Source: Boseongicola sp.
GTDB taxonomy: Bacteria; Pseudomonadota; Alphaproteobacteria; Rhodobacterales; Rhodobacteraceae
Direction of reading: 5' to 3'
Length of the DNA stretch: 64,000 nucleotides
Assembly (NCBI GenBank): GCA_014075275.1
Contig: CP046179.1
Coordinates: 815,932-879,931 of the forward strand
Shown here: piece by piece, positions 54,041 to 63,359 of the stretch
Layout of the letters: each line of letters starts with the position of its first letter
How positions within the stretch are numbered: position 1 is the stretch's first letter
Made by a program: the position numbers and the translations under genes
Notes under the pieces: generated by a model
Database searches by the model: none
What the model was told of the DNA's origin: nothing
The model's input: only the letters and a program-made list of their open reading frames with translations

Positions 54041-54781
54041 ATGGAATTCGTGTCAAATCCGCGTTACCGCGCCCGCTTTGCAAGAGGCGCTGAAGACGTT
54101 CGGGCCGCGCAAGGCTTACGGTATGAGGCATTTGTTTCCGGTAAGCGGCCCGGGGGGCGCGAGGCGGATGCCCTGGACGACATTTGCAAGCATGTCTTGA
54201 TCGAGGATTGCGCGACCGGGGATCTGGTGGCGACCTTTCGGGTCTTGCCACTACGGGACGGGCGCGAGATCGGGCGCAGCTATTCTGCGCGGTATTATGA
54301 TTTGGATGGGTTGACCGGCTATGATCAGCCGATGGTCGAGATGGGGCGGTTCTGCGTGCGGCCCGGTTTGAAAGATCCGGATATATTGCGGGTGGCCTGG
54401 GGGGCACTCACCAAGTTTGTCGATCAAGAAGGTGTGGGGATGCTGTTTGGGTGTTCGTCGTTCGCAGGAACGGACTCGGCGGCCTATGCTGATGCCTTCG
54501 CCATGCTGCGCGACAAGCACCTGGCGCCGCGCCGGTGGTTGCCACGGGTGAAAGCGCCGGATGTGTTTCGCTTTGCGCGGCGGTTGCGGCGCGCGCCGGA
54601 CAGGGTGAAGGCGTTCAAGACCATGCCACCATTGCTGCGGTCCTATCTGACAATGGGTGGTTGGGTCAGCGATCACGCGGTGGTGGACCGCGATTTGAAT
54701 ACTTTGTACGTCTTCACCGGTCTTGAGATCGGGTCGATCCCACCGGCGCGTGTGCGAGCTTTGCGTGCTGTGGCCGGTTGA
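54041..54781 (+). CDS. olsB: OlsB-like N-acyltransferase (GNAT fold)
   Basis: Resembles the ornithine-acyl-ACP N-acyltransferase that makes lyso-ornithine lipid, a phosphorus-free membrane lipid precursor. About 246 residues: LRYEAFV (about 28), DDICKHVLIEDCATGDLVATFRVLP (about 46-70), and the GRFCVRPGLKDPDILRVAWGAL region (about 102-123), YLTMGGWVSDHAVVDRDLNTLYVF near the C-terminus. The start is uncertain: ATG 54041 touches the GAGGGG sequence, GTG 54050 sits at spacing 9, and GTG 54008 is also in frame. OlsA is not adjacent, so a different amino-acid or lipid acceptor remains possible. Confidence 0.85.
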   Translation: MEFVSNPRYRARFARGAEDVRAAQGLRYEAFVSGKRPGGREADALDDICKHVLIEDCATGDLVATFRVLPLRDGREIGRSYSARYYDLDGLTGYDQPMVEMGRFCVRPGLKDPDILRVAWGALTKFVDQEGVGMLFGCSSFAGTDSAAYADAFAMLRDKHLAPRRWLPRVKAPDVFRFARRLRRAPDRVKAFKTMPPLLRSYLTMGGWVSDHAVVDRDLNTLYVFTGLEIGSIPPARVRALRAVAG

Positions 54782-54812
54782 CGCCCGACAAAGCGCGTCG
54801 TAGCCCGCGCGG

Positions 54813-56618
54813 ATGGCACGCGCACCTTTACTTCAACTGACCGACATCTCGCTGACTTTCGGCGGGGATCCGGTGTTTGATAACCTGTCCACTACGGTTC
54901 AACCCGGCGACCGGCTGGCGCTTGTGGGGCGCAACGGGTCCGGCAAATCGACTTTAATGAAAGTCATGGCCGGGTTGGTTGAGGCAGATCGCGGTGACCG
55001 TGTGGTCAGTCCTGGCGACAGCGTCGGATATATGGCGCAGGAACCCGAAATGCGGGGCTGCGCAACGCTGGGCGATTACGCTTTGCGCGATATGGACGAC
55101 AGCGAAAGTTGGCGGGTTGAGGCGGTTGCGGAAAAGTTGAAGTTTGACCCTGCGACGGCTGTTGACGCGGCGTCTGGCGGGGAACGGCGACGGGCAGCAT
55201 TGGCGAAGCTGATCGCCGAAGCGCCGGATCTGATGTTGCTGGATGAGCCGACGAACCATTTGGATATCGAAGCGATCGTCTGGCTGGAAGAGCATTTGAA
55301 ATCAACGCGTTCGGCCTTCATCGTGATCTCGCACGATCGGGCGTTCTTACGCGCGCTGACCAAGGGGACGTTGTGGATTGATCGCGGCGCGGTGCGTCGG
55401 CAGGACACGGGTTTTGCAGGGTTTGAAGCCTGGCGCGACAAGGTCTGGGCTGATGAGGATGACGCGCGCCACAAGTTGAATCGCAAGATAAAGGCCGAGG
55501 CACGCTGGGCGGTTGAAGGTATTTCGGCGCGGCGCAAGCGCAATCAAGGGCGTGTTCGCGCCTTGCAGGAATTGCGCGCTACCCGGTCGGCGCAGATCCG
55601 GCGCGAAGGCACGGCGGCCATGGCACTGGAAGCCGGGCCGAAGTCCGGCAAGCGGGTGATCGAGGCGACCGGTATTTCGAGGATTTTTGACGGCAAGGTC
55701 ATTTGCGAAGATTTCTCGCTGCGGGTTCAGCGGGGGGAGCGGGTGGCTTTTGTCGGCCCGAACGGGGTCGGTAAGACCACACTAATCCAAATACTGACGG
55801 GGGAGTTGGCACCGGACGCCGGCGAGGTGGTGCTCGGGACCAACCTAGAGATGGCCGTGTTTGATCAGAGGCGCGAGGCTTTGGATCCGAATGCAACGCT
55901 TTGGGAAAGCCTGACCGGGGATAGTTCGATGCGGGTGTCGGGAAGCTCGGATCAGGTGATGGTGCGAGGTGTGCCAAAGCACGTGGTCGGGTATTTGAAG
56001 GAGTTCCTGTTCGACGAAGCGCAGGCGCGCGCGCCGGTGCGGTCTTTGTCGGGGGGCGAGAAGGCGCGGCTTTTGCTGGCGCGGATCATGGCCAAGCCGT
56101 CGAACTTGCTGGTTCTGGACGAGCCAACCAACGATCTGGACATCGAGACGCTGGATCTGTTGCAGGAGTTGCTGGACGACTTTGACGGCACGGTTCTGCT
56201 GGTCAGCCACGACCGGGACTTTCTGGATCGGGTGGCGACGACGACCGTGGCGATGGAGGGGGCCGGACGGCTGGTTGTGCACGCGGGCGGCTGGTCGGAT
56301 TATGCGCCCAAGCGGCAGTTGGTGGAAAGCTCGGTTGTCTCGAAAGGGGCTGCAAAGAAGGCTGCGAAGGCCGAAGCGAAGACGAAGTCCGGCTTGAGCT
56401 TTACTGAAAAGCACCGGTTGGCCGAGTTACCGGACGTGATTGCGCGGTTCGAGGCTGAGATTGCCAAATTGGAGCAGTTGATGGCGGATCCAGAGCTGTA
56501 TTCGCGCGAGCCTTTGAAGTTTGAAAAGGCGACGAAGGCGTTGGCCGAAAGACAGGGGAAGTTGGCCGCGGCTGAGGACGAGTGGTTGCAGTTGGAAGAA
56601 AAGTCAGCCGCGAGCTGA
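54813..56618 (+). CDS. ABC-F family ATPase (Uup-like)
   Basis: Soluble double-ABC protein with no membrane domain; family members act on ribosomes or in DNA repair. It has 601 residues: Walker [10 protein letters not shown] (about 37) and GPNGVGKTT (about 317), signatures SGGERRR and LSGGEKAR, Walker [13 protein letters not shown] and [12 protein letters not shown], a Lys/Arg-rich linker (about 220-265), and a C-terminal coiled coil (about 535-600), which together fit Uup rather than EttA. Its 3' end overlaps the neighbouring convergent gene by 15 bases. Confidence 0.93.
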   Translation: MARAPLLQLTDISLTFGGDPVFDNLSTTVQPGDRLALVGRNGSGKSTLMKVMAGLVEADRGDRVVSPGDSVGYMAQEPEMRGCATLGDYALRDMDDSESWRVEAVAEKLKFDPATAVDAASGGERRRAALAKLIAEAPDLMLLDEPTNHLDIEAIVWLEEHLKSTRSAFIVISHDRAFLRALTKGTLWIDRGAVRRQDTGFAGFEAWRDKVWADEDDARHKLNRKIKAEARWAVEGISARRKRNQGRVRALQELRATRSAQIRREGTAAMALEAGPKSGKRVIEATGISRIFDGKVICEDFSLRVQRGERVAFVGPNGVGKTTLIQILTGELAPDAGEVVLGTNLEMAVFDQRREALDPNATLWESLTGDSSMRVSGSSDQVMVRGVPKHVVGYLKEFLFDEAQARAPVRSLSGGEKARLLLARIMAKPSNLLVLDEPTNDLDIETLDLLQELLDDFDGTVLLVSHDRDFLDRVATTTVAMEGAGRLVVHAGGWSDYAPKRQLVESSVVSKGAAKKAAKAEAKTKSGLSFTEKHRLAELPDVIARFEAEIAKLEQLMADPELYSREPLKFEKATKALAERQGKLAAAEDEWLQLEEKSAAS

Positions 56619-57206
56619 CGGGTGCAACATTGGGCGGTAGCCATTTCTGAGCGCTTTAATGGTTGGTTCTGGGGTCAGGACAGTGACGGAGCCTGATCTG
56701 GGGCGCGGTTTTGGTGGGCCGTAGCCGTCTGGGCGAACTTCGCGCAGGTGATTGCCAAGGATCAGTTTTGGGGCATTTTCAAAGATGATTGTGTAGTCGG
56801 GCAGGTCGGTGATGCTGGTGGTGTGGCGCCGCTGGGTGAATTTTCGCGGAATGGCGCGGGCATTGTGCAGGTGGTCATCGAAGTGGCGGACCGGGTCAAT
56901 GTGATCGGCGGCAGTCAGGAAATCGTTGTAAGCAGAGCGTCGGCAAAGAGCGCAGGGGCGGTGCCCGGCGGCCAGCGCGACGGCTTCGTCCAGGAAAAAC
57001 AGCTCGGTGTAGTTTCCGGGTTGCATGATTTCGCGGTGCCAATCCTTGTGGGTCAGATTGCAGATGATCCAGGCTTTGTGACGCCAGCGGGGTTTGCCAA
57101 TCTGTTGGTGTTCATCGTGCAGGATGCCGCGATTGCCCATGAACAGGCCGCGGGCGGGGTGGCGGATGATCTCGGACGTGGAGAGGACGCGATTCTGGTG
57201 GGGCAT
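56604..57206 (-). CDS. Conserved uncharacterised protein with CxxC motif (200 residues)
   Basis: A family I recognise by pattern but whose function is unknown: MPHQNRVLSTSEIIRHPARG, LFMGNRGILHDE, a WICNLTHKDWHREIMQPGNYTELFFLDEAVALAAGHRPCALCRR block (about 47-90) and a basic C-terminal half. The GHRPCALCRR motif looks like half of a metal site. Soluble, no signal peptide. It is convergent with the ABC-F gene and divergent from DUF1800. Some resemblance to nuclease-like zinc sites is only speculation. Confidence 0.75.
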   Translation of the reverse strand: MPHQNRVLSTSEIIRHPARGLFMGNRGILHDEHQQIGKPRWRHKAWIICNLTHKDWHREIMQPGNYTELFFLDEAVALAAGHRPCALCRRSAYNDFLTAADHIDPVRHFDDHLHNARAIPRKFTQRRHTTSITDLPDYTIIFENAPKLILGNHLREVRPDGYGPPKPRPRSGSVTVLTPEPTIKALRNGYRPMLHPSARG

Positions 57207-57307
57207 GGGGTGAGTTTAACTGATCTTCGCCGGTTTTGGATTTCTGCGACGGAAATTTCACCGCGATGCGTTTAGAAAAGGGACAACACGGAAGGAACGG
57301 GCTTCCT

Positions 57308-58666
57308 ATGGTTCAGAAAAGCACGATTGCGGCGATACGGTTCGGTTATGGGTTTCGGCCGGGTGAAGCCACGGTTGGGACCGCAGACGCTTTGTTGGCG
57401 GGTGTTGCTGGTAAAGACGCGGTGCAAGCGCAGTTTCGGATCGCCTCGACCAAAACGCGGGCCGAGCTGATTGCCGAGCGGCGTGCGGCGACTGCGAAGG
57501 CGCGAAAGGGCGAGGCCGGTGGCGAGCGTGCAAAAAAACGCGCTGACGGCAAAGTGCGAAACCAGACCATGAACGATGTGAAGACGACGTTTCAGCGGGC
57601 TATCGCCTCGCGCACGGGATTTCGCGAACGGTTGGTGGCGTTTTGGACTGATCATTTCACGGTGGCTGCGAATGGGCCGGTTCTGTCGGCGCTGGTGCCC
57701 GATCTGGTCGAAAACGCGATACGGCCCCATGTGGGCGGGCGATTTGGCGATATGCTGGAAGCGGTTACGCTGCATCCAGCGATGCTGATTTATCTCAATC
57801 AAGTGCAATCAGCGGGGCCGAATTCCGTTGCCGGAAAGCGGCGGGGCAAGGGGCTGAACGAGAACCTGGCGCGCGAAGTTTTGGAGCTGCATACGCTGGG
57901 TGTTGGGGCTGGATACACTCAAGACGATGTGCGGCAGTTGGCAGAGCTTTTGACGGGTCTGTCGGTGGACAAATCGGGGTTTACATTTCGGTCGCGTATT
58001 GCCGAACCTGGGGCCGAGGTGGTTCTGGGCAAGCGGTATGGCGGCGGGGAAGCATCGCTGGGTGATATTCGTGCGGTGCTGGCGGATATTGCCGTGCATC
58101 CTGACACAGCACGTCATCTGGCGCGAAAGCTGATCGTGCATTTCGTCGGTGGCGAGGTGCCTGAGGATTGGGTCGAGGCGATTGCGAAAGTCTATCAGGC
58201 CAGCGGTGGCGATCTTATGGCGACATATGGGGCGCTGTTGGAAGAACCGCGCGCTTGGGCCGAGCCGTTCAACAACGTCAAACGGCCCTTTGATTTCATG
58301 ATCTCTGCTCTGCGGGCGGCGCAGGCCCCCGCAAGCGTCTTGGACGACCTGAAAGGGCGCGAATTGCGTCAGGGATTGATGGAACCCCTGATGGCGATGG
58401 GTCAGCCGCTGTTTCGCCCCAATGGACCGGATGGCTGGGCGGAAGCGCCGGAGGCTTGGATCACGCCTGCAACTTTGGCGGCGCGATTGCAGTGGTCAGG
58501 CGCAATGGCGGATCGGTTCTTGACGGACGTTGATCCCAGAGGGTTTCTTGACGGGGCATTGGCGGATGCGGCGTCGCCATTTCTGAAATTCGCCGTGGCC
58601 GGATCGGAAAGCCGGGCCGAAGGTGTGGCGCTTGCTTTAGCCTCGCCCGAGTTCAATCGCCGGTAG
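57308..58666 (+). CDS. DUF1800 family protein
   Basis: Uncharacterised protein of 452 residues with the family hallmarks: ERLVAFWTDHFTVAAN (about 114-130, W-x-x-H-F), NENLAREVLELHTLGVGAGYTQDDVRQLAELLTGL (about 185-219) and DTARHLARKLIVHFVGGEVPEDWV (about 264-287). No signal peptide is visible at ATG 57308. It directly precedes the DUF1501 gene (11-base gap), the usual genomic partner, so the two presumably work as a unit. Function unknown for the pair. Confidence 0.9.
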   Translation: MVQKSTIAAIRFGYGFRPGEATVGTADALLAGVAGKDAVQAQFRIASTKTRAELIAERRAATAKARKGEAGGERAKKRADGKVRNQTMNDVKTTFQRAIASRTGFRERLVAFWTDHFTVAANGPVLSALVPDLVENAIRPHVGGRFGDMLEAVTLHPAMLIYLNQVQSAGPNSVAGKRRGKGLNENLAREVLELHTLGVGAGYTQDDVRQLAELLTGLSVDKSGFTFRSRIAEPGAEVVLGKRYGGGEASLGDIRAVLADIAVHPDTARHLARKLIVHFVGGEVPEDWVEAIAKVYQASGGDLMATYGALLEEPRAWAEPFNNVKRPFDFMISALRAAQAPASVLDDLKGRELRQGLMEPLMAMGQPLFRPNGPDGWAEAPEAWITPATLAARLQWSGAMADRFLTDVDPRGFLDGALADAASPFLKFAVAGSESRAEGVALALASPEFNRR

Positions 58667-58677
58667 GAGGCTTGGCT

Positions 58678-59856
58678 ATGACTGTATCTCGTCGGAAATT
58701 CTTAGGACGCTCGCTGGCATTAGGGTGTTCAGCGGCTGCCAGCCCATTTTTGACGCCGGTTACTTTGGCATCTGCCCCCGGAGACGCGCGTTTGGTTGTG
58801 ATCGTGCTGCGCGGGGCGATGGACGGGCTGGACGTGGTGCGCCCGGTGGGCGATGCGGACTATGCGCGGCATCGGCCCGGATTGTCGGATCAGGGGTTCA
58901 GCGATCTGGATGGGTTTTTCGGCCTGCACGCCGCTTTGGACCCGTTGATGCCGATGTGGAATGCAGGCGAACTGGGTTTTGCCCATGCGGTCTCGACGCC
59001 CTATCGCAACAAGCGCAGCCATTTCGACGGGCAGGATTTTCTGGAAAACGGCGGCGCGGCAAGTTCGGGCGCATTGACCGATGCACGCGATGGCTGGTTG
59101 AATCGGGCGCTGGGGCATTTGCCGGGCGTTAATGTGCGCACTGCCTTTGCTGTGGGGCGCGAACAGTTGTTGCTGTTGAATGGGGATGTGCCGGTGTCCA
59201 GTTGGTCACCTGATGGTACGCTGGATATGTCGCCGCAAGCGCAGTTGTTATTGGCCAAGGTTTACGAACAGGACCCGCTGTTTCATCGCGCGGCTGCGCA
59301 GGCCATGGAACTGGCGGATTTGTCGGGTGGGGGCATGGGTGGCATGTCGGCGCGACAGGCTGGCCGGGCTGAGGCTTTGGCGGGTTTTGCGGCCGAACGG
59401 TTAAGCGAAGAAAGCCGGATTGCAGCGTTTTCATTGACCGGCTGGGACACCCACGCCAATCAATCCAGTTCTTTGACGCGCGCCTTGGGCGAGTTGCGGG
59501 TGGCGATAGAGACTTTGAAATCGGGCCTGGGTCGCGATTGGGACAATACATTGGTGATGGGTCTGACGGAGTTCGGGCGGACAGTGCGCGAAAACGGATC
59601 ACGCGGGACAGATCACGGGACTGGCGGAGCCGCAGTATTTGCGGGTGGTGCGGTAAACGGGGGCCGTGTCTTTGGGCAATGGCCGGGTTTGGGCGAAGGC
59701 CAATTGTTCGAGGACCGCGATCTTATGCCAACGGCGGATGTGCGCAGCTATGCCGGTTGGGCGTTGCGGGGGCTGTTCGGGCTGCAGACCAGTCATATCG
59801 AGGCGGCGATTTTCCCCGGCCTTGATATGGGGCGGGATCCTGGGTTGCTGGCCTGA
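58678..59856 (+). CDS. DUF1501 family protein with Tat signal
   Basis: A 392-residue member of the alkaline-phosphatase-like DUF1501 family. ATG 58678 with AGGAGG at spacing 8 opens a twin-arginine signal (TVSRRKFLGRSLALG...), so it is exported folded to the periplasm. Conserved parts include VVIVLRGAMDGLDVVRPVGD (about 39-58), AVSTPYRNKRSHFDGQDFLENG (about 103-124), FSLTGWDTHAN and VMGLTEFGRTVRENGSRGTDHG, the latter with Asp/His residues that would bind metal. Partner of the preceding DUF1800 gene; the joint role is not known. Confidence 0.92.
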   Translation: MTVSRRKFLGRSLALGCSAAASPFLTPVTLASAPGDARLVVIVLRGAMDGLDVVRPVGDADYARHRPGLSDQGFSDLDGFFGLHAALDPLMPMWNAGELGFAHAVSTPYRNKRSHFDGQDFLENGGAASSGALTDARDGWLNRALGHLPGVNVRTAFAVGREQLLLLNGDVPVSSWSPDGTLDMSPQAQLLLAKVYEQDPLFHRAAAQAMELADLSGGGMGGMSARQAGRAEALAGFAAERLSEESRIAAFSLTGWDTHANQSSSLTRALGELRVAIETLKSGLGRDWDNTLVMGLTEFGRTVRENGSRGTDHGTGGAAVFAGGAVNGGRVFGQWPGLGEGQLFEDRDLMPTADVRSYAGWALRGLFGLQTSHIEAAIFPGLDMGRDPGLLA

Positions 59857-59929
59857 GGGTATCGGCCACGGCAAATGACCCGGCAGGCCGGATCATGCGG
59901 TTTTAAAATGGCGGATAGATCAGTCTGGT

Positions 59930-59998
59930 CTAGATCAGGGCGACAGCGCCAAGACCCATGCCCAATGCGACAGATACGAGGAATAAAACTTGTGTCAT
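59930..59998 (-). CDS. Putative 22-residue membrane microprotein
   Basis: A very short gene: GGAG at spacing 7 before ATG 59998, then 22 codons and TAG. The peptide begins MTQVLFLVSVALG and ends GLGAVALI, essentially one hydrophobic helix without charges, so it would sit in the membrane. Codon use is plain and no other frame explains the stretch. No known family is obvious; similar single-helix peptides exist as small subunits or regulators of membrane complexes. It is convergent with DUF1501 and divergent from rplM. Confidence 0.5.
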   Translation of the reverse strand: MTQVLFLVSVALGMGLGAVALI

Positions 59999-60194
59999 AC
60001 TGATACTCCGACAACTCTTACTAAACACGTCGTTAACGTAGGTGGAGATCCGGGTATAAATATGACCAATGCGGTGGAAATATGGGAACTCTCCGTTTCC
60101 AAATTGGGGTCAATCAGCAGGTGCGTTTATGGGGTATTATAATACCTAATTTGTAAAGCATTGATTTTGAATGATTTAATCGTATTTGTGCGCC

Positions 60195-60223
60195 TTGACT
60201 GTGCGCGCCAGTGCTTTAAACAC
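60195..60223 (+). promoter_or_regulatory. Possible sigma-70 promoter of rplM-rpsI
   Basis: TTGACT followed after 16-17 bases by TAAACA/AAACAC, about 35 bases before the rplM start. The -35 is near-consensus, while the -10 is weak, as often in alphaproteobacteria. Confidence 0.3.
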
Positions 60224-60257
60224 CGCGCATCAAAGTTCCCCCAATAGGGTCAGAGAC

Positions 60258-60716
60258 ATGAAAACCTTTACCGCTACTCCGGCGGAGATCGAAAAGAGCT
60301 GGGTGCTGATCGACGCTGAGGGCGTTGTTCTGGGCCGTCTGGCGTCGATCATCGCCATGCGCCTTCGCGGCAAACACAAGGCCTCGTTCACTCCGCACAT
60401 GGATATGGGCGACAACGTCATCGTCATCAATGCTGACAAGATCCAGCTGACGGGCAAGAAACGCGACAAGCCGAATTACTGGCACACTGGCTATCCGGGC
60501 GGCATCAAATCCCGCACCACCGGTCAGATCCTGGAAGGCAAGCACCCCGAGCGTGTTGTCATGCAGGCCGTCAAGCGCATGTTGCCTGGCAACAAGCTGA
60601 GCCGTCATCAGATGACCAATCTTCGCGTTTATGCAGGTGCCGAGCATCCGCACGAGGCGCAGGACCCAACTGTTGTGGATGTTGCATCCATGAACAAAAA
60701 GAACACCCGGAGCTGA
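60258..60716 (+). CDS. rplM: 50S ribosomal protein L13
   Basis: Large-subunit assembly protein of 152 residues. Recognised by the [27 protein letters not shown] start, [18 protein letters not shown] (about 51-68), and [19 protein letters not shown] (about 95-113). Start ATG 60258. Four bases before rpsI, with which it forms the conserved rplM-rpsI operon. Confidence 0.98.
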   Translation: MKTFTATPAEIEKSWVLIDAEGVVLGRLASIIAMRLRGKHKASFTPHMDMGDNVIVINADKIQLTGKKRDKPNYWHTGYPGGIKSRTTGQILEGKHPERVVMQAVKRMLPGNKLSRHQMTNLRVYAGAEHPHEAQDPTVVDVASMNKKNTRS

Positions 60717-60720
60717 TCCC

Positions 60721-61230
60721 ATGGCAGAAGACATCAAATCGTTGGACAACCTGAAAGAGGTTGTCGCCGAGGGCACAACCGAGGCAGTTGCTGTTGAAGC
60801 TGTTGTTGACGTTGCAGCCCTTCCTGAGCCCGTTCGCGACGAACTGGGCCGGTCTTATGCCACTGGCAAGCGAAAGGACGCGGTAGCCCGTGTCTGGATC
60901 AAGCCAGGCTCTGGCAAAGTATCGGTCAATGGTCGCGAGTTGGAAGTTTACTTCGCGCGCCCTGTTTTGCAGATGATCTTGCGTCAGCCGTTTCAGGTTG
61001 CAGGCGTCGACGGTCAGTTCGACGTTATGGCAACCGTCAAAGGCGGTGGCTTGTCGGGTCAAGCTGATGCGGTCAAGCACGGCATCTCGAAAGCGCTTCA
61101 GCTTTATGAACCATCGCTGCGCGGTGCTTTGAAAGCCGCTGGCTTCCTGACACGCGATAGCCGTGTGGTTGAGCGGAAGAAATACGGTAAGGCCAAAGCA
61201 CGGAAGAGCTTCCAGTTCTCCAAGCGTTAA
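60721..61230 (+). CDS. rpsI: 30S ribosomal protein S9
   Basis: Small-subunit protein of 169 residues. The typical S9 body begins near residue 45 ([28 protein letters not shown]) and ends with the tRNA-contacting [17 protein letters not shown]. The first ~44 residues form an acidic, Val/Ala/Glu-rich N-terminal extension seen in alphaproteobacterial S9. Followed by a strong terminator at 61251-61279. Confidence 0.97.
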   Translation: MAEDIKSLDNLKEVVAEGTTEAVAVEAVVDVAALPEPVRDELGRSYATGKRKDAVARVWIKPGSGKVSVNGRELEVYFARPVLQMILRQPFQVAGVDGQFDVMATVKGGGLSGQADAVKHGISKALQLYEPSLRGALKAAGFLTRDSRVVERKKYGKAKARKSFQFSKR

Positions 61231-61250
61231 GCCGCCGACACTACATTTCG

Positions 61251-61279
61251 AAAAGGCCGCTCGTTTGGGCGGCCTTTTT
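61251..61279 (+). terminator. Rho-independent terminator after rpsI
   Basis: A 10-base stem AAAAGGCCGC/GCGGCCTTTT with an 8-base loop and a five-T tail, 20 bases past the rpsI stop; the symmetric A/T ends may also stop the convergent GNAT gene. Confidence 0.88.
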
Positions 61280-61287
61280 CATTGGCG

Positions 61288-61788
61288 CTATAACTGCCAG
61301 GTCATCACATAGTCGTCCATGACATAGCCCTCGCCAATATCGAATGTGACTTCTTGGGTTTTCTCAAAGCCAATCTTTTCATAGATCGCGATGGTGTTCA
61401 GGTTCATCTTGTTGACAGTCAGCGTGATCGCTGAGTGGCCGTCACGTTCCGCCATGTCTTTAACAAACTGAAGTGCTGCTTTTCCCAATCCATTGCCGCG
61501 TGTGGATGACTGAATATAGACCTTGCTCAGAAACAGGCTCTCTTCGCGGGGATGCACTGAAAGATAACCGACATTTTGGCCTTCAAGCTCAATCAGGTAG
61601 AGACGGGCATTTTTGTGTGCGATTTCGTCAGCGATAGCAGCCTTTGAGTGCAGAGTGCGCAACATATAGTTGACCTGATCGGCGCCGATGATCGAGGCGT
61701 AATGCTCCATCCAGATCGGCCCTGCAATGTTGACCACCGTTTCGATTTCCCGGGGCGTTGTCACACGTCGAAATTGGGGGGGCGTCAT
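61288..61788 (-). CDS. GNAT-family N-acetyltransferase
   Basis: Acetyl-CoA-dependent transferase of 166 residues. The acetyl-CoA-binding motif A reads LSKVYIQSSTRGNGLGKAALQFV (about 88-110, with the R-G-x-G-x-G/A loop), followed by ITLTVNKMNLNTIAIYEKIGFEK (about 122-144). Start ATG 61788; an in-frame TTG at 61809 is less likely. Substrate unknown; adjacent to a TetR regulator on the same strand but separated by 54 bases. Confidence 0.88.
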   Translation of the reverse strand: MTPPQFRRVTTPREIETVVNIAGPIWMEHYASIIGADQVNYMLRTLHSKAAIADEIAHKNARLYLIELEGQNVGYLSVHPREESLFLSKVYIQSSTRGNGLGKAALQFVKDMAERDGHSAITLTVNKMNLNTIAIYEKIGFEKTQEVTFDIGEGYVMDDYVMTWQL

Positions 61789-61842
61789 TGGTTTTGATCT
61801 CTCCGGCAATGAATTTGGAAAAGATCCGGCGTGGTGATGTCT

Positions 61843-62460
61843 TTAGTCATCGGCTTCAAGCAGTCCCAGCCCGCGCAGATAGATACCAATACCACTTTCC
61901 AACAGATCCTCCGGAGGAAAGGGAGACTTTGTGCCGGGAGAGCCGCGTGCGAACAATTCGACGACACCGTGGCTCATGGCCCATATGTGAGCCGAGACCA
62001 TTTGTGGCGGCGGGCGCTTGGCCGGATCGATGTGTTCAGACAGTTTATCGGCAGCTTTTTCCAGAACTGCCAAAGCGCGCCCTGAAACCAGCGCCAGTTC
62101 CGGCGTGCGGTTAATCGATATGCCGCTTTCAAACATCGCCATATAATGGCCCGGATGGCGGCGGGCGAAAGCCAGATAGGCGCGGCCAGTGGCTTCGAAC
62201 GAGGCCAGATCGGACGGCTGGCCGGTTTCATAGGCATATTCCATCAGATCGGCGAATATTTCATAGCCCTGGCGTGCAGCCTCGGCGATCAGGTCCTCGC
62301 GGCCTTCGAAATGGCGATAAACGGCAGCCGGGGTAACGCCTGCACGCTTGGCGGCCTCGGACAAGGTGAAACCGGTCGGGCCCTTCTCCTCAATCAGGAT
62401 CAGGGCGGCGTCGACGAGTGCCTGGCGTAGATTGCCGTGATGATAGCCGCGTTTAGGCAC
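61843..62460 (-). CDS. TetR-family transcriptional regulator
   Basis: One-component regulator of about 205 residues. N-terminal HTH (about 5-55): [54 protein letters not shown]; the ligand-binding domain (about 60-205) is the TetR_C 33-like type ([15 protein letters not shown]). The start is GTG 62460, inside the end of ppk2 (8-base overlap), so it is coupled to it. Ligand and target unknown; it may autoregulate or control ppk2. Confidence 0.88.
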   Translation of the reverse strand: MPKRGYHHGNLRQALVDAALILIEEKGPTGFTLSEAAKRAGVTPAAVYRHFEGREDLIAEAARQGYEIFADLMEYAYETGQPSDLASFEATGRAYLAFARRHPGHYMAMFESGISINRTPELALVSGRALAVLEKAADKLSEHIDPAKRPPPQMVSAHIWAMSHGVVELFARGSPGTKSPFPPEDLLESGIGIYLRGLGLLEADD

Positions 62461-63316
62461 CCCAGATGTCCGGTCCGCCGCAGATTTTGGCGTCAGGCGC
62501 CAAGTCTTTGCCTTTGCCAGCATAGTCGCAATCGGCCAGCACACTTTTGATGGCGCTGAGGCGTGCACGCTTTTTGTCGTCTGAGCGCACGATGGTCCAA
62601 GGGGCATGGTCGGAATGGCTACGCGCGAAGGTTTCGGAAATGGCGTCGCTGTAGGCGTCCCATTTCTTCAGGCCTTCGACGTCGATCCAGCTGAGTTTCC
62701 ACTGCTTCAACGGGTCTTTCTCTCGGCTGAGGAAACGACGGAGTTGTTCAGCGCGCCCGACGTTCAGCCAGAGCTTTTTCAGGATGATGCCTTCGTCGAT
62801 CAGCATTTCTTCGAAATCGGGGACCTGGGTGAAGAAATGTTCCCGTTGCTCGGGTTTGCAGAAGCCGAAGACGTGCTCGACAACGCCACGATTATACCAG
62901 CTGCGGTCGAACAGGACGATTTCGCCTTCGGTGGGCAGGTGGTCTATGTAGCGTTGGAAATACCATTGGCCGGTTTCGCGGTCTGAGGGTTTGGAGAGTG
63001 CAACAGTGCGCGCCACGCGCGGATTAAGGTTCTCGCGGAAGCGCTTGATTGTGCCGCCTTTTCCGGCGGCGTCCCGACCTTCAAATACGATGACGACGCG
63101 TTTGCCGGTTTCTTTCACATCGGCCTGAAACCGGACCAGCTCCAATTGCAGGCGTTCGATCTCAGCTTCGTAGTCGTCTTTGTCCAGCGCCTTGGAATAG
63201 GGATAGCTCGAGGACAGGATATCTTTCTTGCCCGCATCCTGAATGGCGGCGCGTACGGCATCGGGGGCATCCGCTTTGTAGAACTGGCTGATGGCACCGT
63301 CGAAAGGCAAGGTCAT
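62453..63316 (-). CDS. ppk2: Polyphosphate kinase 2
   Basis: Uses polyphosphate to phosphorylate nucleoside diphosphates (or the reverse). It has 287 residues, single-domain class I: Walker [21 protein letters not shown] (about 78-97), Walker B region ending [18 protein letters not shown] (about 134-151), and the lid arginines in [25 protein letters not shown] (about 192-216). Start ATG 63316. Transcribed ahead of the tetR gene, with which it overlaps. Confidence 0.96.
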   Translation of the reverse strand: MTLPFDGAISQFYKADAPDAVRAAIQDAGKKDILSSSYPYSKALDKDDYEAEIERLQLELVRFQADVKETGKRVVIVFEGRDAAGKGGTIKRFRENLNPRVARTVALSKPSDRETGQWYFQRYIDHLPTEGEIVLFDRSWYNRGVVEHVFGFCKPEQREHFFTQVPDFEEMLIDEGIILKKLWLNVGRAEQLRRFLSREKDPLKQWKLSWIDVEGLKKWDAYSDAISETFARSHSDHAPWTIVRSDDKKRARLSAIKSVLADCDYAGKGKDLAPDAKICGGPDIWGA

Positions 63317-63359
63317 GTAACGTCCTTTTACTTTCTATTAACGTAGGTGTTCCAGCGCC

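Larger units (their letters stand above)
59857..60257. other. Intergenic region before rplM containing one micro-gene
   Basis: About 400 AT-rich bases between the DUF1501 gene and rplM. It contains a minus-strand 22-codon gene (59930-59998) with a good ribosome binding site, and at its right end a plausible rplM promoter (60195-60223). I see nothing else coding in it. Confidence 0.6.
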
